A stretch of DNA of 64,000 nt from Halichoerus grypus (taxonomy: Eukaryota > Chordata > Mammalia > Carnivora > Phocidae), in NCBI RefSeq assembly GCF_964656455.1, contig NC_135726.1:30595930-30659929 (forward strand), in the 5' to 3' direction. Of this stretch, positions 34,239 to 44,532 are shown piece by piece. A program made the translations under genes and the position numbers. The notes beneath the pieces were generated by a model. It was not told the origin of the DNA. It did no database searches and was given only the letters and a program-made list of their open reading frames with translations. Positions within the stretch are counted from its first letter, which is position 1. Each line of letters begins with the position of its first letter.

Positions 34239-35432
34239 ATTAATCAGTAATTAAATGTAGTCACTGAGCTAGAAACTAAAAACAGTGCAATTATCCAGTT
34301 CTTCCTTTATTCCAAGGATGACTTCCCTTAAGATGCAAAAGTGGATACGCTTGAGCATTCCATGTTGGTTGAGTAGAATCAGTCAGCATGGTAGAAGTAT
34401 AATATCAGTGAGTCTCACACATACACAAAGAAATTCAACCAGAGAGCAATTACAATGACCCAAGATAACGTCCCAAAAACATGAAAACAGATTCAGCCTA
34501 TATCCTTCCTTAGGATGTAGTCAGCTATAACAACCTTAATTTGCTGGTTTTCTTTTCAGTAGGCCATATTCCCTCTGTATTATAATGGCTTCTGAAAGAG
34601 AGTTAACTCTGCTTCCTTTTTGAGGACAAACTGCACGAAGCATGTTAACTTCTCTGCCACCAGGATTATAAGGGTCATGAGCTGGAATATGCAGTGATTA
34701 AACACTGTCAGGATGAGGGCCCCTCAGGCAAGGATCACCTTCCTTTTCCAGAGCCTAGATGGCATGTAACCCTTGGGACCAATGAAGTCTTTCTTGAAGA
34801 TTTGTGCTGTGTTCAGTACTAGTAAGTTAATTTTCAGTTTGCAGTTAGTTGTGGTGGTAACTTCTATATTAATGCAAAATTCTTCCTTGAATAGAATTAT
34901 TCAGGTTAACGTTCGGAGACACTCTGAATCCTCACTGCGATATCATCTTGAGTGAGAATAGCTGATCTGAATAACTTTATTCAGAGGTGTTGATTATGGA
35001 TTGAAGTTTTGTATTTTTATGTTAATTTCAGATAAGCCCTTTCTCTCATGTATTTGACATTAACATAGCTGAATAATTTTGAAATTCTGGTGATTGTATT
35101 TTTAAATGCACAAAACAAAATTCCAGTGCAAGTAGACATTTTTTCACCAACTGAAAGACTTGAGTGTGTTGTAAATATTACAGAAAGGGTGACATTCTAG
35201 TCCAACTATACTACAGATTTATTTTCTGTGAACCCTAGATCTAAGCTTTGTAATGGTGCACTTACTACATCTACCTTGTCTGTTACCTCAGGCCATATTC
35301 AGTATTTCCTCACTTAAAATCCATAAAGGTTTGGATGATCACATCTTTACACACAGTGGTCCTTTGGGCATCCCTTTGATTCTTTTGAATTAGGAGATGT
35401 TAGAAGTGGAACAGGCCAGTGATACATATAAA
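34239..35432. other. Unassigned single-copy sequence
   Basis: AT-rich, mostly non-repetitive. No exon was recognised. Confidence 0.4.
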
Positions 35433-35433
35433 C

Positions 35434-35622
35434 CAGCAGTGCCCAAACTCTTTTTGGTTGACTGACCGTGTTCAAGTCCAGACACCTGGGGCTCTTTAAA
35501 AACATACAGATCCTAGGACTCCAACCCCCAGAAATTCTTATTTAGAAGGGCTGGGGTCCGGTCCTGTAATCTGTATTTTTAGAAACCTGATGCTCAGTTG
35601 GATTTGGGAACAGATTGCCTCT
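35434..35622 (+). mobile_element. MER5-type MITE
   Basis: cagcagtgcccaaactcttt, gacacctggggctctttaaa, and ttagaagggctggggtccgg, in MER5 order. Confidence 0.7.
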
Positions 35623-35629
35623 AGTGCAA

Positions 35630-35730
35630 CAGCCTGATTTTATAGACAGTAAACAGAGCCACAGAGGACAGAGGGAACATACGTGGACACACAGCTAGCC
35701 AGTGACCCAGCACAAATATCCTCCGTCTCT
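35630..35730 (-). repeat. MIR fragment, antisense
   Basis: ctgattttatagacagtaaa.. gacacacagctagccagtga matches the MIR complement core. Confidence 0.6.
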
Positions 35731-36801
35731 TTCCTGCTGATTTGGTCACCATTCATGACGTTGACAATATCACAACCAATAATAATTTTGTCTACAACTA
35801 CCGCTCAACAGGTACACCTCATGTACCTCTTTTGTACATCATTTTCATTCATCCTCCTGAGAATGTTACTGAGATATGCCTTCTCTGCTTCCCAGAATAA
35901 CCAGGCCTCACAGTGCTTCCTTACATAACCAAGCACCTTTTAATGATGTTTCTGTGTGTTTCCCGATGACGCTGTGAATGCCTGAGTCAGGAGGCTGTTA
36001 ATACTTCGCACTGGGAAACGGACTCTGAGGGTTACAGTGCCCGTGGTTTGGAGCAAGAAGATCACGGACATAGATAGGAGGGAAAGGCATTTTTAAAAGA
36101 GCCAAAGCTAATGGCTGTTCCTAAATCTTCTACTTTATTCTGGGGCTCTCAGAATTGATCATTGGTACTTTGTTTTAATCAGAAGCTGAAACTTTCCGGC
36201 CACTCTCAAGGGGGTGAATTCTCTGAGGTAAAATAATTTCCAGATTAAATAAAAACAACCACCTTCTCAAAAATCTCTAAAAAAAAAAAAAAATCTCCAT
36301 GCTTAATAGATGTGTTATGGACTCATAAAAATGGAGCCTGAGACTCCCCAGAGTACTCTCCTGATCAGGCTGCTGGGAGGCACAGGATTATTCCCTGAGT
36401 TGGATTTCCTAATAGGGAATCTGGAGAGAGGCTAGCTCTTCCTTTATGAGTGTGAGTAAGGAGGTATGTGGGTGAGGGAGAAAAGAGAACATGCCTTTAT
36501 GTGTGCATGTGTGTGTGCAACAACTGAACATTCTCCCAGGTCTTTCCTTGCTTTCAGGGACATGAGAGGCTGCTTTCCTTTTGGGGCAGGAGATCAAGCA
36601 AGCAGATCCACCCAGGATTTCAAAGCCCTGGGAGTTGGGCTACCTTCTCTCAGCTTGGCTGATTTCTTTCTAATGTCATGTAATGTCATCTACTATCAGT
36701 GTGATTCATTCCGGCTTTACTTGCTCTTCTCTAATTCTCAAGACAGTTTTTTTAAGTTATTTTTTTAATATTTATATTTAGTTATATTTTTTCTTGTTAT
36801 C
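35731..36801. other. Unassigned single-copy sequence
   Basis: An A run of about 13 lies near 36282-36294. No exon was recognised. Confidence 0.4.
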
Positions 36802-36816
36802 AAAGTAATGCATTTT

Positions 36817-37012
36817 TAAAAAAGATCTTATTTATTTATTTGAGAGAGGGAGAGAGAGTGCGTGCGTGAGTGATGGGGGGGCGGGTGGTGCAGAGGGAGA
36901 AGCAGACTCCCCACTGAGCAGGGAGCCTGATGTGGGGCTGGATCCCAGGATCCTGAGATCATGACCTGAGCTGAAAGTAGATTCTTAACTGACTGAGCCA
37001 CCAGGTGCCCCT
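36817..37012 (-). mobile_element. CAN-SINE, antisense, diverged
   Basis: aagatcttatttatttattt, ggagcctgatgtggggctgg, ctgagccaccaggtgcccc. Flanking repeat caaagtaatgcattttt / taaagaaatgcatttta. Confidence 0.94.
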
Positions 37013-37028
37013 AAAGAAATGCATTTTA

Positions 37029-37245
37029 AAATATAGGCTTTATTTTTTAGAGCAGTTTTAAGTTCACAGCAAAAATGAGCAGGAAGTACAGAGAATTCCC
37101 ACATACCGCCATCCCCACTCTCCCAACAAAGCATAGCCTCTCCCGTTAATGATATCCTGCACCAGGAGTACCATTTGTACCAACATCGACACATCATTAT
37201 CATCCGAAGTTCACAGTTTATATTAGGGCTCACACTTCATGTTGA
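37029..37245 (-). repeat. Old L1 (L1M) 3' end, antisense
   Basis: ttttagagcagttttaagtt, cacagcaaaaatgagcagga, acagagaattcccacatacc, and catcattatcatccgaagtt. Confidence 0.82.
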
Positions 37246-37309
37246 ATGTAATACATCTTTATTCTGAAAGCTTTGAAACCCTCAAAAAACATCAAAAACT
37301 AAAGGAAAT

Positions 37310-37640
37310 TAAAAGCACTTAAAACCCTCTACCCAGATTTGACTACTGGTAACATTTTAGCTATATACTCCCTTCATTTCTTTCTGTGTGTGTGTGTGTG
37401 TGTGTGCACATGTGTATGTGTGTCTATGTATATGTTCTTCTTCCTTATCAAAATCATACTGGGAATACCACTTTTGACACTCCCTTCAATTAATACTGAA
37501 TCTCAGATATCTTTTGACATTCTTAAATATCCTAACCAATGATTTTCCATGGTTGCATAGCTCCATATTGAGTGTTTGACCATGTTATTTCTACCTACAA
37601 ATTATTATAAACAGTGATGGCATGAGCCTCCTCTTACACT
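37310..37640 (-). repeat. Old LINE fragment with (TG)n, antisense
   Basis: LINE-like antisense text (ccatggttgcatagctccat, attattataaacagtgatgg) with a TG microsatellite at about 37385-37426. Confidence 0.55.
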
Positions 37641-38204
37641 TTTTGGGGAGGAATTGGAAGGCAGAGGGCACCGTACTGTCAGACTCACTTTATAACAGCC
37701 TCCAGAAAGGTTCCTCCCATGTGGACCTTTCATCTGCAAAATATGGAACTGTACCTTTATCTACATACTTACCCAAAAGAGACATTTAAATTTAGAAAAT
37801 TCTATTATAAGAGCAATTTTTAAATATGCTATCTCAATTATAAATAAGGGAATGAATTATGTCTCCTTTACTACCTGTCCCCAAATATCTAGTCATTTAA
37901 ATGAACCTATTTAATAAGCACCTCTAACACTATCCTAATTGTTAGGGCCATTAAATAGATGAATTAAATCATTCTTTACCCTCACGTATTTCATTCATTA
38001 GAGTGGAGATAGATAAGTATATAACTAAGTTATGTGAATGTGCTCAATTCTTTGCATATGGTTGGTACTCAATAGCTATTTTTTAATGGATGCTTTGATG
38101 AAGAGGACCAGTGGGCTGTGGAATTGCAAAGGAGAAAGTCATTAATTTTTTGAGAGTGTGGTAAGAAGCCTCCTAGTGGAGGTGACTTGCTATCCCTTCA
38201 TTCT
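37641..38204. other. Unassigned single-copy sequence
   Basis: Weak L2/MIR-like words near 38040-38090 (tggttggtactcaatagcta). Otherwise nothing was recognised. Confidence 0.4.
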
Positions 38205-38720
38205 CAGTTGTGTATAGGCACTGGGCACTCTTCTTACGTACTGGAGACACAGTGATGATCAAGGTCAACAGAGTCCTTGACCTTATGGAGCTTCTGTTTT
38301 AGATGGGGGAAGACAGATGATAAGCAAAGAAGTAGAAAGATCATCATGCAATGTCAGGTAGTGACAGTGATGTGAAGAAAATAGGCAAGTGAGGGGAATA
38401 GAGAGAGCCTGCATAAGACGAGATGCTTCCAACTGACTTAAAAGATGAGTAGGGTTTTGTTGAGCTGAAATGAGAGAAGCGCCTGGGAAGGTGTAAGAGT
38501 CTGAACAAAGCCACAGCTGGGTGGTGTGGTCCAGGGAGCTGTGGGGGGCATGGCAGGACTGGGACGGGGGTGAGGGTAGAGGAAGGGGGCAGTGATGGGA
38601 GGTGGAGGCGCAAAGGTCACCTGGGGAAGGATTTGTAAGGATGCTCTCCTTAGCTGAGAGACTGACCAGCAAAATCGGCTCTGTCTTGTCTCCTCTATTT
38701 CCTGCTGAGCATTTGGAGGA
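38205..38720 (-). repeat. L2 LINE, antisense
   Basis: Long diverged L2 complement: aggcactgggcactcttctt, cttatggagcttctgtttta, gatgataagcaaagaagtag, and aagatgagtagggttttgtt. The 146-codon frame on its minus strand is a by-product. Confidence 0.75.
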
Positions 38721-38918
38721 CAAGAGAAATTTGGTTTGATCATTGACCCAAGGTACCTCCTAAAAGGTAGGTATGAGGAAACATTTCATAGAGTTATTAT
38801 ATAGACTCCATTGTGGCATCTCTCCCTCTGGTACCAATTAGTATTTCTAAAAGCCCAACCAATCTTTGGCGTGTTTTGGATCTTTAGAAAATCGAGGCAA
38901 AGTGAGATCAGCCATAAG

Positions 38919-39074
38919 GTTGTTAGATAAAATATAGGACACCGAGTTAGATTTCTCTTTCAGATAGACATGGAATTATTTTTGAGTATAAGTATGTCCC
39001 AAATATTGCATGTTTATGTGAAAGTTAAATTTAACTGGGTGTTCTCTATTTTCACTTGCTGAATCTGGCAACCC
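38919..39074. mobile_element. Palindromic ancient MITE
   Basis: The left arm (aaaatataggacaccgagtt..) and right arm (..aactgggtgttctctatttt) are imperfect inverted repeats around a centre near 38985. Ends are ttgttagat / aatctggcaacc. This is a familiar mammalian palindromic repeat whose family name I cannot give with certainty. Confidence 0.7.
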
Positions 39075-39082
39075 TATCAGGA

Positions 39083-39635
39083 GAGGCTGGAAAGCCAGAA
39101 CTGGATGCCTACGTCATCTTGCAAGGGCTCTGAGAGTAATTGAGCGAACACTGGAGAGGAACAATGGTCCTATTTTGGTTTTATTTTTCCCAGGACTGAC
39201 TAAATTATTTGCTAGATAGTTTCTCGCTTCTGAGAAGCCAGAAAGATGATTGTTAACGAATATTCAACTAGAATAACAAGGAACCACTGCACTTTAGATA
39301 ACTTTTGTGAGGGGGAGGGAGCAGGGGAAGGGAAGGCACTCATCAAGGTCTTGTGTTGGGAGATTGTGATAGGAGGGGGTACAAACTTCATAGATAGGGT
39401 CCTTTGAAATTTAGTGTGGTTGAAGGGGGATTGATTATGTGTCCACTTGGCCCAAGACAGTCCTGACTTACAATTGTTGTCCCTGAATAACTATGAATAG
39501 TGTCACCTTTCACCCTCAAAAGTATCCTGGTTTCAGATGGTAAGTAACATGGTCATTCCATGAGGTGGCCAGGGAACCCAGACAGTTGGCCTGCACTTTT
39601 CTGGGCTACAGATGCCCTGTAACCTCACTGGGCCT
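39083..39635. other. Unassigned single-copy sequence
   Basis: Nothing recognised. Confidence 0.4.
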
Positions 39636-39680
39636 CCCCTTCATTCATTCATTCATTCATTCATTCATTCAGTGAAGGGG
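39636..39680. repeat. (ATTC)n microsatellite in a hairpin frame
   Basis: About seven ATTC units bounded by the perfect 8-bp inverted repeat ccccttca (39636-39643) and tgaagggg (39673-39680). Confidence 0.95.
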
Positions 39681-40170
39681 CATTGAGCAAAAAGTCTAAG
39701 CTCCCTTCCCAGCTTCCATACTGTATATTTTATGTATGTCTTTGGGCAAACTAATAGTGAGAGGACATTTGTTCTCTTTCAGTTTGAGAATGATGTGTAT
39801 TCCATTTTTCTGTATGCTCTGTTTGTTCATGCTAGCAGAGTATATTAGTGTCCCCAACTCTTCGAAGAGTGAAAACTTAAAATTTGTCCTTTTAAAAAAA
39901 ACAAACCTGTTTTGTCCTTGGAAGACCAAGTACCTGAAATAAATATAGTCTTGATAACAAAGAAACACAAGTGGCCAAACAAACATTGGCTAATTTGGGC
40001 CTAATTGTGTAAGCAACTTTTTATACTTTAAAAAAAAAATAATTACACAGGTAGTAACAGAATATGGTGAAATTTCTACTTTCTCATCCCTTTCTCAGAT
40101 CTACAGCAGTCCCCAAACCAGTTGTAAATCCTTCCAGACCTTGTACATACAGTTCTGTATTTGCCTTCAT
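39681..40170. other. Unassigned single-copy sequence
   Basis: A runs lie near 39893-39901 and 40030-40038. No exon was recognised. Confidence 0.4.
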
Positions 40171-40550
40171 TTGCATATATATGTATAAAAACTATATATA
40201 TATAGTTTTTAAAACCATATATTTTTAAGTTTTTTGGCACATTGTTATTAATATTTCTTAGCCACTCTTTCTCTTATTAAATGTAGGTCTACCTCATTCT
40301 TTTTTTTCTTAAGCTGATGGTATTTCATAGTATGGATACACTAAAATATATCTAAGTAATACATTACTTGTTGATGGACATTTAGATTGTTTCCACTTAT
40401 TTGCTATAATATAAATAATGCTGCCATGAGTATCCTAATATGAATATGAATATATATGTATGTATGTATTTATGTGGGGTAGATTTTTAGAAATTCATTT
40501 TAATAATTATTATTAAATTGTTATTTTAAAAGGGTCTTCCAATTTGCTTG
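40171..40550 (-). repeat. Old L1 fragment, antisense
   Basis: gttgatggacatttagattg, tttccacttatttgctataa, and aataatgctgccatgagtat are classic antisense old-L1 3' wording. A perfect 26-bp palindrome (40186-40211) and a short TATG repeat lie inside. Confidence 0.78.
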
Positions 40551-41589
40551 TCAAAAGAAGGGCACTTTGCTGGAACTTGAAGGAGAAATTTTGCAAGGAT
40601 TCAAGGTGTTGGTTCTTCCTGAAATTTAGCTCTAAGTAGCCTTTTGTTGGGGGGGAGGCAGTGATTCCTTGACCTGTGCAATTGGATCGAAACTAGACCA
40701 AATTAAATCTTACTTATGTAGAATCTTGGTCTCCATGACCTTGCGTTTATCTGGGGAGTGATTTATTGGTGTAGGCTGCAGTCCAGCTATGAAGGACTCT
40801 GATGGGGGAACATACTTATCCCTCCATCTATAGAAGCTGAATTAGGCTTACTGGGATTAACTGAGACTGAAGGACTTGTTCATCTACTTTAATTATCCTT
40901 CCAATGAGAGCTTTTTTCCCAGACTGGATTTTGGATCAGGAGAACAGAGGCCAGAGGGAGTGATAGAACAGCTCAGTTAAAGATCTTATAGAAAAGGTGT
41001 TCAGAAGGGAAGGCTGTAGCCTAATGTAGGTAGATAAGATTTTATTTTTTTCATTTTGAAAGGAGAGGCCATATTTAAAAAAAGACAAGATGCATTTTGT
41101 AAATTACTTTTGACTAATTTGGCTTGCCAACAAAATTGTTTCCAAGGAATCACATCAGAACCAGAAAGGAATGGTTTTCCTTGCTCTAAAACAAACCAGG
41201 CTGTCCCATCCTGAAACTTGCACGCATAAAGCCAAAGTTAACAAAAGGATGAAAGCTAGGAAAATTGAGGGACTTGGAGAGCAGGAGACAAAGGCTGGAC
41301 AAAAATGGCCATTGTGCCATCATTGTGTTCTCTGCTTCCCTCTAGTGGTTATCTGAGGGAGTTGGGTGTAAAAATGTCTCAAGGTCATCCTAGATTGTAG
41401 AAGAAAGAAGGGTGCCTGGAGGTACCTTAAAACGGCCCATCCTGTCAGCAGCCTGCCTAATGATGAGGGAACAAATATTCTGGCCTAGGAACCAGAGAAC
41501 AGCCATGTGTATGCTGCAGTGGGGCCACTTAATAGTAAAAAGGAAACATGGGAAACAGGGCACTCCATTTAATTCAATGCAACTCACAT
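40551..41589. other. Unassigned single-copy sequence
   Basis: Nothing recognised. The 61-codon frame at 41171-41356 has no splice support. Confidence 0.4.
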
Positions 41590-41790
41590 ATGTATGGTAC
41601 TGACTATGTGCCAGAGTTCTGGTCCAGAGCTGAAGGTACATGGAGGAATTAAACCTGACCCCTGCCCTTGGGGAGATTGACGTGTAGAGGGCAGGACCCA
41701 CCCAAACAAACAGCGAGTTAGACTACAAACAGTATTATAAGAGGCATTTGACAAGATGTTTATTCTTGATGGTAATTCTCAAGTTAGAGT
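41590..41790 (-). repeat. L2 LINE, antisense
   Basis: tactgactatgtgccagagt, cctgcccttggggagattga, and gaggcatttgacaagatg. Confidence 0.6.
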
Positions 41791-42924
41791 GAGATTACTC
41801 ACTGAGCATTTTCATTTGTATTTGTTCCCAAAGAGGAACATATTTCCTCATTCTGGAGAGAGGTGATGAGACAGGGAATAGATGAGGTTTTCTTTCTTCT
41901 CTTTCTTTTGTAAAACACTGAATTTGGACTGCTGAGATTGTACAACTATGACAGCTCAAAGTCTCAATCTTGGTCTGAGGATGAAAGCCAAACCGTGTAC
42001 CTGAGTTCTTCATTCCTCTGCTAGATAAATGCCTCTGTGAACTGCAAGGAAATAAAAGGCTCTATTGAGGGAGGCAGTCCTACTACATGGCAACAGATCC
42101 AAAGATGGTCACTTGTCCCCCACATGTGTGCAGAGCTGCGTCTGATGCTCCTTAAGGAATCCTTTCTAGACTCCTTCCCATCATCAATCTTTAGAAACTC
42201 TATTTAGAGACATGTAGGTCTTGGTAAGTAATCCTTTCTCCCGGTTCCTTTGCTAGCAGTTTTTGGATGACATTTATTAAGAACTCATCCCCCACTTTTT
42301 TGCATTGGCCAAGAAGCCAGAAAGGGCCCAAGGAAGAGGGTGGGATTAAGGGGTAGGGTCCCACCTTCAGTATCTAGAGTAATGCTAATACAAGATGTGT
42401 GGATTTAGGGAAGCTACCCTACCTTAATCTGGAATCTATTGGAAGACCAAGGACTATACCTCTCATGAATATTTTGTTTTTGCCTGACTAGTATCTACTC
42501 TCCCGTCTTCTTATATCAACATTGGATTTTCTGTGGGCAACAACTTCTCCTTATTCTCCTTATTCATGGCTTTAGAGTTCAGACCCCTCTGCATATAAAC
42601 CATGCCTGGCCACTCAGTGTTTGACATCTTCAGGCTACTGTGATAAGTTCAGGGAGGGGCACAAGACCGAGGCTGTACCAGTTAGGGCACTTAGGAAAAA
42701 AAGTCCATCCTGGGACTTTTGTTGAAGCTGTTAGTCAAAAAGATGGGTCATAAGCCTGGTGCTGCTGATACCTTGCAAGGGTTTAGCCACCTAAAGAAAA
42801 ATTTAGGCTAGGGCCCTAAAGACATTGTATGAGCTCCTGAATATAATCACATTTGAAGCTTCATATATCCATGGACTTTTGAGTTATATGAACCAATCTG
42901 TTTCTTTTTGGCTTTTGCCCAAAT
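41791..42924. other. Unassigned single-copy sequence
   Basis: A donor-like cttgGTAAGT at about 42225 has a weak acceptor 29 nt upstream. Not credible as an exon. Confidence 0.4.
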
Positions 42925-43099
42925 CAGTGGTTCTCAGATTTTGGTGTATATTGAATCTCCTGAAGGGGCTTGTTAATATACAGATTGCTGTGTCCCATCT
43001 GCAAGTAGGTCTAGGGTGGGGACCAAAAACTTGCCATTCCAAAATTGTTCAGGAGATGGTGGTGGTGCTGGTCCAGGGACCATACTTTGAGAACTTTTG
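42925..43099 (+). mobile_element. MER5A-type MITE
   Basis: cagtggttctcagattttgg at the left, tgctggtccagggaccatac, and tttgagaacttttg at the right. A full-length element. Confidence 0.88.
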
Positions 43100-44429
43100 A
43101 TTTATAAGCCTCTTTTGATTTCTGCTGCTTATAACCAAAACTGTCTTGACTGATACTAGAAGATCTTTTCTGTGGGAAGGAATCCTATCCTTAGAAGAAT
43201 TCATAGAATTAAAATAATATGTTTGGTAACTAGTCATTAAGCCCTTGAAAAGTGACATGGCCATACTTTATGACTGCATAGGACCAATCTGACACTTTCT
43301 TTAGTTGGTTTTCCACTATCTCTACTCATTCTTGAGCCCCTCATATGGCTAAAGGCAAGGCCAATGGAGTATATGACAAATGAGCAAAAACAGCAGGACT
43401 AATACATGTTTTGTCAAAGACTTAAAGCCTGCGCATTGAGAAAATGCACATTTCTTTTTCACTCTGATCCAGTCTGTCAACAAAATGCTTTTCATGAGAA
43501 ACATCAAAGCCATTTCATCTGCAAATTTCATTTTTTGAATCCCTTAATCTATACTGTTGACAAAAATTTCTGTCAAGTGCCTCAAACCATTGTATTAACA
43601 AATTTTGTTTTGTCAATCATGATTTAGCCTGCTTGCAAATGCATTTTGTAATATTCTGCTGCATACTGCAGGGAAGAATACCTAACAGTCAATCCCTCAA
43701 TCTTAATATTGAAGGCCAGTGAGGAGGGAAAGTAAAAGGGCTGTTGAGCCTGCTCATTTAGCACATGTATTGGATGTCCCTGTGCATTTTAAATAAATCC
43801 AGCTTATCCGAAGACTTCTTTGGGTGATGCAAGCCACAGTGAGGGTAAGGATATTGCAATTGGAGGAATTACACAGTGCTGTTCATGTCTTCCAGTTTTG
43901 TGTCTTATCTGCTAATCACAGCCTTTCTGTCCTTACCTCTGAGACTTCTCACTGTGGCTGGTCTTGGTGGCTTTTATGAAAGCATCACCATTCACAATTT
44001 TCTCTGATTTCCCTAATTAGGATGGCATGTACTTTCCAGTGTCTTCAGATTTCAGTGTGTCTTTACTTCAGTTATCATGCCATTAAAGTAAGGGATAGTC
44101 ACTGCTGTTTTCCAGAGTTGCTATAAGAGCATCCAGCAATTTCTGCTCAAGAAGCTATGGCGGGTAATATCAAGCTCCAGATGTCTGTTTTCTGCCCAGC
44201 TTATCCCTGAATTCTTGGTGATGATATGATAAGAAGGCTGAATTTCCTGATAGTCTCTAACACGTTAAATTGCTAAGTTTTTCTTAGGTACTTCAAAACA
44301 AGATTGTCATAAATTGACACCACCGATATAAATTATGGTGGATACGCCTGCAGTGAATTTGCAGTTGTCAGTGTATCTTATAAAGGATTGAACATATCTT
44401 GTAGTACAGACAACAAAGAAGGATGTGCT
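43100..44429. other. Single-copy stretch, possibly conserved
   Basis: Repeat-poor, high-complexity AT-rich DNA. 43400-43680 (..gcgcattgagaaaatgcaca.. ttgtcaatcatgatttagcc) looks CNE-like, but weaker than blocks 1-3. Confidence 0.3.
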
Positions 44430-44532
44430 GGGGTAAATATTGGACAATCTGAATTTGAGTTCTGACTCAACCTCATAATAGCTATTTGACCTTGAGCAAG
44501 TCACTGGACATCTCTGTTCCTGAACATCTACA
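44430..44532 (+). repeat. MIR fragment, sense
   Basis: gaatttgagttctgactcaa.. atttgaccttgagcaagtca matches the MIR core. Confidence 0.75.

Noticed and set aside
38283..38743. Three overlapping minus-strand frames up to 146 codons
   Set aside because: They lie in an antisense L2 element, and the frames overlap each other.
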